DNA of 64,000 nt from contig NZ_JAATJG010000015.1 in assembly GCF_011927765.1 (NCBI RefSeq), positions 1-64,000 of the forward strand. The letters are read 5' to 3'. The notes below the pieces were generated by a model. The model saw only the letters and a list, made by a program, of their open reading frames with translations. It was not told the DNA's origin and did no database searches. The DNA is from Wenyingzhuangia aestuarii. Lineage in GTDB: Bacteria; Bacteroidota; Bacteroidia; Flavobacteriales; Flavobacteriaceae. Positions 26,066 to 35,200 of the stretch are shown here, in pieces. Positions within the stretch are counted from its first letter, which is position 1. The number at the start of each line of letters is the position of its first letter. The position numbers and the translations under genes were made by a program.

Positions 26066-26577
26066 TACTTGTCTAAATCCAAATCATCAATATTATCAAA
26101 TTCATCAAAATTACTGTCAAACTCATCATCATCAAGATCAAAACCATCTGTAGATTTATCTGCTACAAATTCTTTTGCAGGAGCTTCGTCTGGAGTATCT
26201 CCAATAGATAGAATTAATTTAGGTAATTCAGAGTCTGTTGTTTTGGTTACTTCTATCAACTCACAGTAAAAAGTCCACATACTTAAATAATCGTATAAGT
26301 AGATTAACTTTTCTTCTGGGTCTTCTATATTTTGTTCTAAAGTGGTTGTTGCCATGCACAAAGCATCGGGAGCATCGTCCATAGAACATAAAGGGATTTC
26401 TTCACCTTGGTTCCATTCATCATCAGATCTAAAGAAAGAAGACATTTCTTGTCCGTTAAACCCAAAAACTTGAGCAATTATTTTGTGAAATTCTTCCAAT
26501 GTAATTTTAGAATCAACCAATAGGGTTCTAATTACATCTTCTTTGGTGTCTAAAATGACTCTTATTTTGTATATCAT
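26062..26577 (-). CDS. pRiA4b ORF-3-like (IS1096 passenger TnpR-like) protein
   Basis: This 171-residue protein has a pRiA4b ORF-3-type domain: it begins MIYKIRVILDTKEDVIRTLL and continues with the conserved FHKIIAQVFGF and the LCSMDDAPDALC region. The last 45 residues are strongly acidic (DLDDDEFDSNFDEFDNIDDL). Despite the database name linked to IS1096, nothing around it looks mobile, and the family is a common stand-alone chromosomal gene in Bacteroidota. Function is unknown. Confidence 0.8.
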   Translation of the reverse strand: MIYKIRVILDTKEDVIRTLLVDSKITLEEFHKIIAQVFGFNGQEMSSFFRSDDEWNQGEEIPLCSMDDAPDALCMATTTLEQNIEDPEEKLIYLYDYLSMWTFYCELIEVTKTTDSELPKLILSIGDTPDEAPAKEFVADKSTDGFDLDDDEFDSNFDEFDNIDDLDLDKY

Positions 26578-26656
26578 TAAATAGGTGCTTTAATGGTGCA
26601 AAAATAGTTATAAAAGTCAATAAATACTTAATTTTACAGGAATTAAAATACAAACA

Positions 26657-27070
26657 ATGGATTTAGACAAAGCCTTAGCACAATTAAATCAGGTTACTAA
26701 AAATACCTTAATGGAAACATTGGGAATTGAGTATACAGAAGTGGGAGCAGATTATTTAATAGCAACCATGCCTGTGAATTCAAAAGTACATCAACCTATG
26801 GGGATTTTACATGGTGGTGCTACCGTTGCTTTGGCAGAAAGTGTGGGAAGTGCAGCTTCTTTTATGTTTGTAAATACCAAAGAATATGTGGTTAAAGGAA
26901 TTGAGATTTCTGCCAATCATTTAAAAAGTAAAGTAGATGGAGTTGTAACGGCAAAAGCTACGCTAATTCATAAAGGGAAAACTACCCATTTATGGCAAGT
27001 TGCCGTTACCGATGAGCAAGGGAATTTAATTTCGCTTTGTAAAATAACCAATATTGTATTACCTAAGTAA
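26657..27070 (+). CDS. PaaI-type hotdog thioesterase, probable DHNA-CoA thioesterase
   Basis: This 137-residue single-hotdog protein contains the conserved MGILHGGATVALAESVGS helix (about residues 48-65). It splits acyl-CoA thioesters. The next gene, 9 bases on, encodes isochorismate synthase, the first step of menaquinone synthesis. This supports a role as the 1,4-dihydroxy-2-naphthoyl-CoA thioesterase (MenI-like). Substrate choice is inferred from context only. Confidence 0.82.
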   Translation: MDLDKALAQLNQVTKNTLMETLGIEYTEVGADYLIATMPVNSKVHQPMGILHGGATVALAESVGSAASFMFVNTKEYVVKGIEISANHLKSKVDGVVTAKATLIHKGKTTHLWQVAVTDEQGNLISLCKITNIVLPK

Positions 27071-27079
27071 ACGTTAAGT

Positions 27080-28120
27080 TTGAATTTACTAGAACAAATA
27101 AATAAAGCTGAGCAAGAAGGAATTCCTTTTGCTGCCTACAAAAATCCAAATGAGAATTCTTTAACTTTAATTCTTCAGCATACAGATGATTTGTTTGTGT
27201 TTGATGATTTTACAGCTAGTGGATATGTATTTGCTCCTTTTGATAGCAAAGAGGATGCTTATATTTTAAAGCCAGATCGAGTCTATAAGGAGTCCTTAGC
27301 TTCATTAGAACTAATCAGCGATACAGATATTGATGTACGTACGGATGATGTGGCTAAAAATAGTCATATGACTAAAGTTGCTGAGGCTGTAGCTAGTATA
27401 CAAAGCACGGATTTATCTAAGATTGTCATTTCTAGAAAAGAAGAGTTGTCGGTTCCTAATTTTGATACCATTACTGTTTTTGAAAAATTACTAAACACTT
27501 ATGCAAATGCTTATGTGTATATCTGGTATCATCCTAGAGTAGGGAAGTGGATGGGGGCAACTCCAGAGACTTTGTTAAAGGTGGAGCAAGGTGTTTTTAA
27601 GACCATGTCTTTGGCAGGAACACAAGCTTTTAAGGGAGATTTAAATCCTACTTGGGGAGCTAAAGAATTGGAAGAACAACAAATGGTTTCAGATTTTATA
27701 AAATCTAGTTTAGAAACTAAAGTTGATGATTTACAATTTTCGGAAGTAAAAACGGTAAAAGCAGGAACCTTATTACACTTAAAAACCAATGTTTCTGGAA
27801 GATTAAAGCAAGCTAAGGACGTAGAAGTTTTGGTGCATTTATTACATCCAACTCCAGCAGTTTGCGGTTTGCCTAAGAATGATAGTAAGTCTTATATTTT
27901 AAAAAACGAGGGCTATCACAGATCTTTTTATACAGGGTATTTGGGAGTCTTAAATATGTTTAAACAAACGTCTTTGTTTGTGAATTTAAGATGTTTTTCT
28001 GTAAACAAAGAAACGGTTTCTCTATATGTAGGTGGAGGAATTACAAGTAATAGTCATCCAGAAAAAGAATGGTTAGAGACTGTGGCTAAGAGTAAAACAA
28101 TTAAGAGAGTGTTGTTTTAA
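27080..28120 (+). CDS. menF: Isochorismate synthase (MenF/EntC type)
   Basis: This 346-residue chorismate-binding enzyme converts chorismate to isochorismate for menaquinone synthesis. Family blocks visible are KIVISRKEEL, MGATPETLLKV, MSLAGTQAFKG, LLHPTPAVCGLPK and the C-terminal YVGGGITSNSHPEKEWLET. The start codon is TTG at 27080, 9 bases after the thioesterase stop; no ATG occurs early enough to give a full N-terminus. The stop overlaps the convergent Spy-like gene by four bases (TTAA). Confidence 0.88.
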   Translation: MNLLEQINKAEQEGIPFAAYKNPNENSLTLILQHTDDLFVFDDFTASGYVFAPFDSKEDAYILKPDRVYKESLASLELISDTDIDVRTDDVAKNSHMTKVAEAVASIQSTDLSKIVISRKEELSVPNFDTITVFEKLLNTYANAYVYIWYHPRVGKWMGATPETLLKVEQGVFKTMSLAGTQAFKGDLNPTWGAKELEEQQMVSDFIKSSLETKVDDLQFSEVKTVKAGTLLHLKTNVSGRLKQAKDVEVLVHLLHPTPAVCGLPKNDSKSYILKNEGYHRSFYTGYLGVLNMFKQTSLFVNLRCFSVNKETVSLYVGGGITSNSHPEKEWLETVAKSKTIKRVLF

Positions 28121-28548
28121 TCATGTTTTTTAATTCTTTCTAATAATTTTTTCTTAAAGTTCACTTCGGCATCTCTAAGTTTTAAAATTTGCTTGTAACT
28201 TAAAACAACAGTTAAATCGTCGTTTAATTTTTGTTTTCTTTCTGCAGCAGCCAATTCAAGATTGTTTAGTTTGTTTACTAAATCTTTAGCTTCTTGATCT
28301 GTAATTGTTTTAAGGTTTACGTTTTTTTGTAGTGTGTTTTTTTCTTTATTAATGGCATAAAATTCTGATTTTCCTTTGTTGTAAATAGGCCAAAATTTTT
28401 CTGCCTGCTTAGAAGTTAAGGATAGTTGGTCTGTTAAAAAACTTATTCTAGCAGCAGCTATTTTTTGAGCATAAGTTTTTCCTTTGTTTTGACCATAGAA
28501 ACTAAGACTTAAAAATAATAAGAATATAAGAGTAACGTTTTTTTTCAT
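28117..28548 (-). CDS. Spy/CpxP-like periplasmic protein, putative sensor of ECF-type sigma factor
   Basis: This 143-residue protein has a signal peptide (LIFLLFLSLSFYGQ) and a charged helical body with the segment ISFLTDQLSLTSKQAEKFWP, like Spy/CpxP-type chaperone sensors. Flavobacterial homologues are often labelled sensor of ECF-type sigma factor. It lies two bases downstream of the one-TM protein gene and in the same operon as the ECF sigma factor, so I infer it senses envelope stress for that system. Direct evidence is lacking. Confidence 0.75.
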   Translation of the reverse strand: MKKNVTLIFLLFLSLSFYGQNKGKTYAQKIAAARISFLTDQLSLTSKQAEKFWPIYNKGKSEFYAINKEKNTLQKNVNLKTITDQEAKDLVNKLNNLELAAAERKQKLNDDLTVVLSYKQILKLRDAEVNFKKKLLERIKKHD

Positions 28549-28550
28549 AA

Positions 28551-29027
28551 TTAAAAATCGATAATGTCAAATTCGCTTAATTCTAAAGACACTTGGTCTA
28601 TAGTGGGGTTAAGGTCATTTATATTAGAATACATAAAAGATAAGTCGCTATCTTCTGTATTGTTTATAATTTCATTAATATCAATACTTTCTTCAATAGC
28701 TAAATAATTGATAATGTCGCTATTGTTAAGCTCATCGTAAGTATTGGTGTTTGGTTTAAAAGTAAAAAATCCAATAACAACTGCAGCCGCTATAGCAATA
28801 TAAGGGGTTAGTAACCTAACTTTTGATTTTGGTTTTTGAACACTAAAAGTTTCAAAATAATTATTAGGAACTTTAAATCCACTATTTTTAGGTAGTGATT
28901 CTTGAAACTGTTGCGTTGCAATTCTTTCTGAAAGATTATCGAAATAATTTTCAGGAGTTGTAAAAGAATTTTTGTTACCTGTAATCTCTTTTAAGAACTG
29001 TTCGCTATGTTGGTTTTCTTTATTCAT
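28551..29027 (-). CDS. Single-TM protein, possible anti-sigma factor
   Basis: This 158-residue protein has a soluble N-terminal part (about residues 1-70), one membrane helix (YIAIAAAVVIGFFTF, about residues 76-90) and a periplasmic tail of about 65 acidic residues. The layout is that of a membrane-bound anti-sigma factor, though I do not see a ZAS zinc motif. It lies between the ECF sigma gene and the Spy-like sensor gene, which is the main support for the role. An alternative is a structural envelope protein. Confidence 0.6.
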   Translation of the reverse strand: MNKENQHSEQFLKEITGNKNSFTTPENYFDNLSERIATQQFQESLPKNSGFKVPNNYFETFSVQKPKSKVRLLTPYIAIAAAVVIGFFTFKPNTNTYDELNNSDIINYLAIEESIDINEIINNTEDSDLSFMYSNINDLNPTIDQVSLELSEFDIIDF

Positions 29028-29060
29028 GTTAAACCTTAGATGCTTTTTTTAGGGAAAGGT

Positions 29061-29609
29061 TTAATAATTTTTAATATAACTTTCTATTTTCTTAACAGCG
29101 TGGTGATAAGATGCCTTTAATGCTCCTACCGAAGTATCTAATATTAGAGACATTTCTTCGTATTTTATTTCGTCGTAATATTTCATATTAAACACCAGTT
29201 GTTGTTTGTGTGGTAATTCTGCAATTGCTTTTTGCAAAATTAGTTGAATACTATCTCCATCAAACAATTCATCATCTTGTAAACTAGATCTAAGTTCTTT
29301 TTGATAGTCTTCTATAGGAACGTTAGATTTTTTAGCGTTTTTATTTAAAAAGGTAATGGCTTCATTGGTTGCAATTCTATACATCCACGAAAATAACTTA
29401 CTCTCTTCTTTAAAGCCACCAATATTTTTATAGACTTTAATAAACGTGTTTTGTAAAACATCATCCGTATCATCATGATTGATTACAATTTTACGGATAT
29501 GCCAATACAAACGCTCTTTATAAAGCCGTACTAGTTCATCAAAAGCTTTGGAAGATTTTTTGGGATCTTTAAGATTTGCAATAAGTTGTTCTTCGTCTAT
29601 CAAAGTCAC
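29061..29609 (-). CDS. RNA polymerase ECF-type sigma factor
   Basis: This 182-residue sigma-70 family protein has the ECF layout: region 2 with DDTDDVLQNTFIKVYKNI and KLFSWMYRIATNEAITFL, a linker, and region 4 with LPHKQQLVFNMKYYDEIKYEEMS and SVGALKASYHHAVKKIE. The start codon is GTG at 29609, overlapping the TAG of the upstream conserved gene by one base, so translation is probably coupled. It likely directs transcription of an envelope-stress regulon including its own operon, which is inferred from the neighbours. Confidence 0.92.
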   Translation of the reverse strand: MTLIDEEQLIANLKDPKKSSKAFDELVRLYKERLYWHIRKIVINHDDTDDVLQNTFIKVYKNIGGFKEESKLFSWMYRIATNEAITFLNKNAKKSNVPIEDYQKELRSSLQDDELFDGDSIQLILQKAIAELPHKQQLVFNMKYYDEIKYEEMSLILDTSVGALKASYHHAVKKIESYIKNY

Positions 29610-31054
29610 TAACCGTTTATCTGTTTTTTGTAGCCAAACAATCCTTTAAATTTAATTGTTTCTGCAATTCCTTCAGGTAGCATTGCCTCCCATCCTTCTT
29701 CATTAGTACGTATTTTTTTAAATACATCTGGAGCTTGGATTCTCATATGCTCTATCCTGTAGTTGGTAATATCTATTATTTTATGCGATGCTTTAAAATA
29801 AGCATACAATTCTTTTACTCGGCGATTTAATTTTAAATTGTTACTATCAATAATTGTATCTTCTGTTTCACCTAGAATTGGGTAAAGATATATTTTTAAG
29901 TTGTTAGAAAATAATTTTCCAACACCTTCTAAAATACTACCTTTTAAATTGTTGTAATATTTAATATCAAAAATGTTCATAATACTATCTGCACCCATGG
30001 CAAAACCAATTTGTTCGTTGGTAAATTCACCAAAATATTCTACCAGTTTGTAATATTCCTGAAAGTTGGTAATCATTACTATTTGTCCTAAAGAACAAAG
30101 TAAATCTGCTCTATCTAAAAAGTCCCTTTCGTTAATTTCTCCTTCATTTTTTAAATTAGAAAGTGTAATCTCAAAAATAGTTTTGGTTCTTTTAGGATCT
30201 ACTCTTTTGTCTGCAAAAAATAATTTTTGAGACTCTTCGTACACATCCATATTTACTTTGGTAACGGGTCTAAATCTACCACGCAAAGCCAAAATATTCT
30301 TTTTGTATAATTCTTGAGCAGGCAATAGGTTTTTTCCGGTGTCGTTAAACATTACGGCATTGGTCATTCCATTTTTTACCAATTGTAAACTCATCAATCT
30401 GTTATCTACATAAGTAAAACGAGGTCCAGAAAAATTAATCATATCAATTTCTAGCTCATCAATCTCAATATTGTCATATAAAGAACTAATTAAGTCTTTA
30501 GGATTGTCATTATGATAAAAAGCACCATAAATTAAATTCACACCTAATCTTCCAAGCGTTTCCTGTTGTAGGGTTGCATCGGTTTGTTTAAATCTTAAGT
30601 GTAATACAATTTCGTTGTGAGCCTCGTGGGGAGATAATTGAAAATGAATTCCTACCCAACCATGACCTTTAAATTGTTTAGCAAAATCTATAGTAGCTAC
30701 GGTGTTTGCATAACTAAAATACATTTTGTCAGGATGTTTTTGTCTATTCAATCTGCTTTCTATCAGTTGAATTTCGTGACGTAGCATTTTCTTTAAACGA
30801 CTTTCTGTTACATATCTTTTATCATCTTCAATTCCGTAAATAGCATCAGAAAAATCTTTATCATAAGCACTCATTGCTTTTGCAATAGTTCCAGAAGAAC
30901 CACCTGCTCTAAAAAAATGACGAACAGTTTCTTGTCCGGCACCAATTTCGGAAAAAGTACCGTAAATGTTTTTGTTTAGGTTGATTTTAAGCGCTTTGGT
31001 TTTACTCGTTAGGACGTTTTCTACTAGAATATCTCCTTTATGTGATACTGGCAT
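29609..31054 (-). CDS. Conserved Bacteroidota protein of unknown function
   Basis: This protein of about 481 residues begins MPVSHKGDILVENVL and contains GTFSEIGAGQETVRHFFRAG and IAKAMSAYDKDFSDAIYG, blocks I recall as highly conserved in Bacteroidota. Some databases label such proteins nicotinate-nucleotide adenylyltransferase or TonB-dependent receptor, but I see no HxGH motif, signal peptide or barrel. It looks cytoplasmic. The ATG at 31054 is preferred over an upstream TTG at 31090, because that codon lies within the promoter region. The stop is coupled to the ECF sigma start (TAGTG). Confidence 0.7.
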   Translation of the reverse strand: MPVSHKGDILVENVLTSKTKALKINLNKNIYGTFSEIGAGQETVRHFFRAGGSSGTIAKAMSAYDKDFSDAIYGIEDDKRYVTESRLKKMLRHEIQLIESRLNRQKHPDKMYFSYANTVATIDFAKQFKGHGWVGIHFQLSPHEAHNEIVLHLRFKQTDATLQQETLGRLGVNLIYGAFYHNDNPKDLISSLYDNIEIDELEIDMINFSGPRFTYVDNRLMSLQLVKNGMTNAVMFNDTGKNLLPAQELYKKNILALRGRFRPVTKVNMDVYEESQKLFFADKRVDPKRTKTIFEITLSNLKNEGEINERDFLDRADLLCSLGQIVMITNFQEYYKLVEYFGEFTNEQIGFAMGADSIMNIFDIKYYNNLKGSILEGVGKLFSNNLKIYLYPILGETEDTIIDSNNLKLNRRVKELYAYFKASHKIIDITNYRIEHMRIQAPDVFKKIRTNEEGWEAMLPEGIAETIKFKGLFGYKKQING

Positions 31055-31078
31055 GTTGATTATTTCTATGTTACCAAC

Positions 31079-31095
31079 CAAATATACCAAATTTA
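31079..31095 (-). promoter_or_regulatory. Two overlapping-phase -7 boxes on the minus strand
   Basis: Read on the minus strand, TAAATTTG (31095-31088) and TATATTTG (31086-31079) both match TAnnTTTG exactly and are one base apart. Either could start the transcript of the conserved gene and the sigma operon. Both lie upstream of the ATG at 31054, supporting that start. Confidence 0.5.
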
Positions 31096-31119
31096 GGGCT
31101 TTAAGTTACTGTGTTTTCG

Positions 31120-31127
31120 TATTTTTG
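31120..31127 (+). promoter_or_regulatory. -7 box for the MBL-fold gene
   Basis: TATTTTTG matches TAnnTTTG and ends 17 bases before the ATG at 31145. No clear -33 TTG is seen. Confidence 0.45.
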
Positions 31128-31144
31128 ATATAAGATTTTACACC

Positions 31145-31906
31145 ATGAAAGTTACTTTTTTAGGCACAGGAACTTCTCAGGGAATTCCGATGTTATTATC
31201 AGACGAACCGGTAAATTTTTCTACGGACCCTAAAGACAAAAGAATGCGTTCTTCTATTTTTATAGAATGGGACGGTTTTTCTTGTTTGATAGATTGTGGT
31301 GCCGATTTTAGAATGCAAATGTTAGCGAATAAAGTAACAGCTATTGATGCTGTTTTGTTTACACACGAACATTCTGATCATATTGCTGGCTTAGATGATA
31401 TTAGACCTTTTTGTTATAAAAAAGGACCTATGCCTGTTTATGCCATGCAAAGAGTTATGGATAGTTTGGCAAGCCGTTATGATTATATTTTTACAACAAA
31501 AAACAGATACCCTGGAGCCGCCGCTGTATTACCTACTATTATTAACGATGTTCCTTTTGTTTTAGGAAATAAAACAATTACACCTATTAAGGTTCATCAT
31601 GGAGGTTTGCCTATTTTAGGTTATAAGATTGATGAATTTGCCTATTTAACGGATGTAAAAACTTTAGATAATTCGGAATTAGAAAAGTTGCAAAATTTAG
31701 ATGTTTTGGTTATTAATGCCTTACGAATAGAAGAGCATCCTACACATTTAAGTTTACAAGAAGCCATTGATTTGGTAGCTGTTTTAACACCTAAAAAAGC
31801 CTATTTCACACATATCAGTCATCGATTAGGTTTTCATGAAGAGGTTAGCAAAAACTTACCTGAAAACGTGTTTTTATCTTACGATGGATTGTCTATTGAT
31901 TTGTAA
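31145..31906 (+). CDS. MBL-fold metallohydrolase (PhnP-like)
   Basis: This 253-residue protein has a metallo-beta-lactamase fold. The HxHxDH motif is in FTHEHSDHIAGLDD (about residues 76-89), with further metal ligands near KVHHGG, YLTDVK and the C-terminal THISHRLGFHEE. The N-terminus FLGTGTSQGIPML is shared with PhnP-type phosphodiesterases. The usual substrate class is cyclic phosphodiesters, but no phosphonate genes are nearby, so its substrate is open. A Pmp3-family gene follows. Confidence 0.88.
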   Translation: MKVTFLGTGTSQGIPMLLSDEPVNFSTDPKDKRMRSSIFIEWDGFSCLIDCGADFRMQMLANKVTAIDAVLFTHEHSDHIAGLDDIRPFCYKKGPMPVYAMQRVMDSLASRYDYIFTTKNRYPGAAAVLPTIINDVPFVLGNKTITPIKVHHGGLPILGYKIDEFAYLTDVKTLDNSELEKLQNLDVLVINALRIEEHPTHLSLQEAIDLVAVLTPKKAYFTHISHRLGFHEEVSKNLPENVFLSYDGLSIDL

Positions 31907-31949
31907 GAGATATTTTTTACCTTTCAAGGTATAACCAACTTAAAAAATT

Positions 31950-32114
31950 ATGACTAATAAACTTTTATTAATAGTACTATCTATTTTATTACCACCTTTG
32001 GCGGTGTATTTAAAAAGAGGAACAGACAAACAATTAATTATTAATATCGTATTGTGTTTCGTGTTCTTTTTCCCTGCAATTATTCATTCTTTATGGGTAG
32101 TAACACAGGAATAA
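31950..32114 (+). CDS. YqaE/Pmp3 family small membrane protein
   Basis: This 54-residue protein reads MTNKLLLIVLSILLPPLAVY and then a short charged loop KRGTDKQ and a second hydrophobic helix. The LLPPLAVYLKRG turn is the signature of the Pmp3/YqaE family, small two-helix membrane proteins linked to membrane potential and salt or cold stress in yeast, plants and bacteria. It starts 43 bases after the MBL-fold gene stop and is followed by a terminator shared with the Oar-like gene. Confidence 0.8.
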   Translation: MTNKLLLIVLSILLPPLAVYLKRGTDKQLIINIVLCFVFFFPAIIHSLWVVTQE

Positions 32115-32161
32115 TATTGTTTATAACCTCTATGATTAGTAGATAGAAATTAAAATCATAA

Positions 32162-32191
32162 AAAAACGCTCAACTGATGTTGAGCGTTTTT
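32162..32191. terminator. Bidirectional terminator between the Pmp3 and Oar-like genes
   Basis: A 13-bp perfect stem (AAAAACGCTCAAC) with a TGAT loop and T-run on both strands lies 47 bases after the Pmp3 stop and 46 bases from the stop of the convergent Oar-like gene. Confidence 0.9.
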
Positions 32192-32237
32192 AGTTGTATA
32201 TGTATTGTAATTTAGTCTTTTATTAAAAGAAATACAT

Positions 32238-35200
32238 TTAGAATGAATATTTAGCTCCTACTTGAAGTTTCCAAGTATTACCATAATAACTATCATAGTC
32301 ATAAATACTATCTGGATATTCATTGTTAACCTTATTAAATGAATAAGAAGGAACATTGTTTGCATCTTTCCCTTCGTATTTTAAAACTTGTCCGTTGTTA
32401 GAAACTCTATTTGTTTTCTCAATTCCCCATTTAGAGTTTAACATGTTCCCCAAGTTTATAATATCAAAAGTAAGTTGTAATGTGTTTTTAGTTTCTCCAA
32501 CATTAAAATAGTACTCACGAGCCAATCTTAAATCAAAATTATGTACCCAAGGGCTACGAGCAGCATTTGCTTCTGCATATTTTCCTTTGTGGTTTTTTAA
32601 GTAATCATCTTGTTCCATAAATTTAAAGAAAGCATCTTCATCAGCAGCACTAATAAAATTAATATCACCTTTTTCTTTAGGAATGTAAATTAAGTCTGTA
32701 GAAACTCCATCACCATTCATGTCATTAGAATAGGTAAAGCTATATCCTTCTGGAGATGAACCTGAGTAAAATAAGTTAAAAAATGTAGCAGATTTTAATT
32801 CATTCGTAGCCCAAGGAATTTTGTAAGAAACCGATCCTATTACTCTGTTTGGTACTACATATTGAGAACGCTGTAATTCTGGTAAGTGTGGTCCATTAAC
32901 AGCATCTAAACCAGAATATGCAGAAAATGCATTACTACCTGGCATTCCAGAAATCTCTTTAGATTCAGTATATGTGTAGGCAGCCATTAAGTTTAAGTCT
33001 TTTACAGGTTGTGCGTTTACACTAATGTTACCAATAGCTCCCCAACCTTTGTTTGTATTAGATAATACATAAGCATCTTTTGATGTGTAAGTAATGTCTG
33101 CAGGATAAATATATCTGTTGTCAGCACCTGAAAAACGTTCCCATGTAGCATCTGGCTGCATTAGGTTGTAGTTTTTAAGCATTACCCCATTTATGGTTTT
33201 TGTGTAAATACCTTCTACGGTTACTTGCATAGGAAAAGAAGTTGGCACTTGATAATCAAAAGCTAAAGATGTTTTCCAAACCTGTGGCATTTTAAAGTCT
33301 GTAGCTACAGCATTTACAGCACTAGGTAAAACACCATCTTCTGGAGTAATGGTATTCGGTAGGTTTAATCTGCTTATCATTTCATCTACATCCGTAATCA
33401 TAGGACCCGCTAAACCAGCTAAGGCAGGGTCTACAGAACTTACAGATCCATCCGCATTGTATCTTGTATTAGCTTGGTAGCTTCCTTGTACCATTCCAGA
33501 GTTGGTTGGCATGTTGGTAAAGAATACCAATGGTAATCTTCCTGTAAAGAATCCTGTTCCTCCACGTAATTTCATAGAATGATCTCCTTTTACGTCCCAA
33601 GAAAAACCAACTCTTGGAGAAATTTGTACATTAGCATCTGGCCATTTACCTGTGTCAATATTTACACCATTGTAATCTAAATCGTAAATAGCATTGTTTC
33701 TAATTAAATCATCCTTATATTTTAAATAATCAGCACGAACTCCGTATGATAATTTAAAGTTTTTATTGATGTTCCATTCATCTTGTAAGTACACTCCTAA
33801 TTGTGTAAAGTTAACTTCTGCATTTGGATTTTTTTCACCATCATATCCGTAAGTCAATGCAAAATCTCTAGGAGCAGCTTGATTAAGAAAATCATCAACA
33901 CTAGCATATCTATAATAACCCGTACCATTTCTCATATAAGAGTTGTTTGCCAATTGGTACTCAAAGCTTACTCCAGCAGTAATGGTATGATTGTCTAAAT
34001 AATACGTTAAGTTGTTAATAGCTGTAAAAGTATTGTTGTTAACAGCATTGTTCCATGTAAATAATTCGTAACCAGCAGAAATGTATGGTTCGTCAATTTG
34101 ATTTCCAGAACCATCAAGACCATTCATAATATCAATAAATGGAAAAGGTGATGAGTTACTACCACGAGCATCTTGTATTTTAGAATAAGTAGTTAAAAAT
34201 TGATTAGACAATTTGTCTGAAATTCTACTATTTAAATCTAAAGAGAAAGAACTTACAATGTTGTCCATTGAATAAGTGGAGTTAGAGAAAGCCATAGAAT
34301 TAGCAGAAATACGATCCATAGCTCTGTTACGAGAACCCGCATTGTTAGAGTTTCCGTTGGTAGCATTCCATCCTTGATTTTTAACGTAGTTGTATCTAAA
34401 ACTTAATTTATGATCGTCGTTAATGTTCCAATCTATACGAGCTAATAATTTTTTGTTGGTTTCATCAGCAGGGTAATCAGTGTACGATCCTGGGTTGTAA
34501 TTATAATTATCTATTAAATGTTGTTTTACTCTTTCCATGTCTGCTATACTAGTACGAGATAAGTATTGGTCAAGATTAGCTACACCGTCTTCAGAAGGTC
34601 TCCAGTTTACTACTTGTCCTGGTTCTACTACAGATTCTGCATTTACAAAAAAGAACAATTTATTTTTAATAATTGGACCTCCTAAAGTTACCCCAAAAGT
34701 TTTGGTAGATTCTTCGTTACGTTCTCCTAGATCCATTTCGTTAATTCTGTTACCACGCATTTCTTGGTTGTTGTAAAAACCGTATACAGAACCTTTAAAT
34801 TTGTTAGTTCCAGATTTTGTAATAGCGTTTATTCCTCCACCAATAAAGTTTGTTTGGCGAACATCAAAAGGAGAAACTACTACTTGAATTTCTTCTATAG
34901 CATTGATAGAAATAGGGTTTCCACCTCCAGGTAGGCTAGAGCTTAACCCAAAGTTGTTGTTAAAGTTAGCCCCATCAACAGTAAAGTTTGTAGAACGACC
35001 ATCTCCACCAGCCATACTCATACCGTTTGCGTAAGGTGATATACGAGCAATGTCTGAAATACTTCTATTAACAGTAGGCATAGAAGCTATTTGTGTGTTA
35101 GAAATGTTTGTAGTTGCCCCTGTTTTATCTGCTGAAAACTTAGATCTTCTTGCAGAAATAACAATTTCATCTAAAGAAACATTTTCTTCGGTTAAAACAA

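Noticed and set aside
26062-26577. IS1096-passenger-like name suggesting a mobile element
   Set aside because: No transposase, terminal repeats or target duplication were seen nearby; the gene sits between housekeeping genes.
29609-31054. Conserved unknown protein considered as TonB receptor or nucleotide adenylyltransferase
   Set aside because: No signal peptide, plug, barrel or HxGH motif can be seen.
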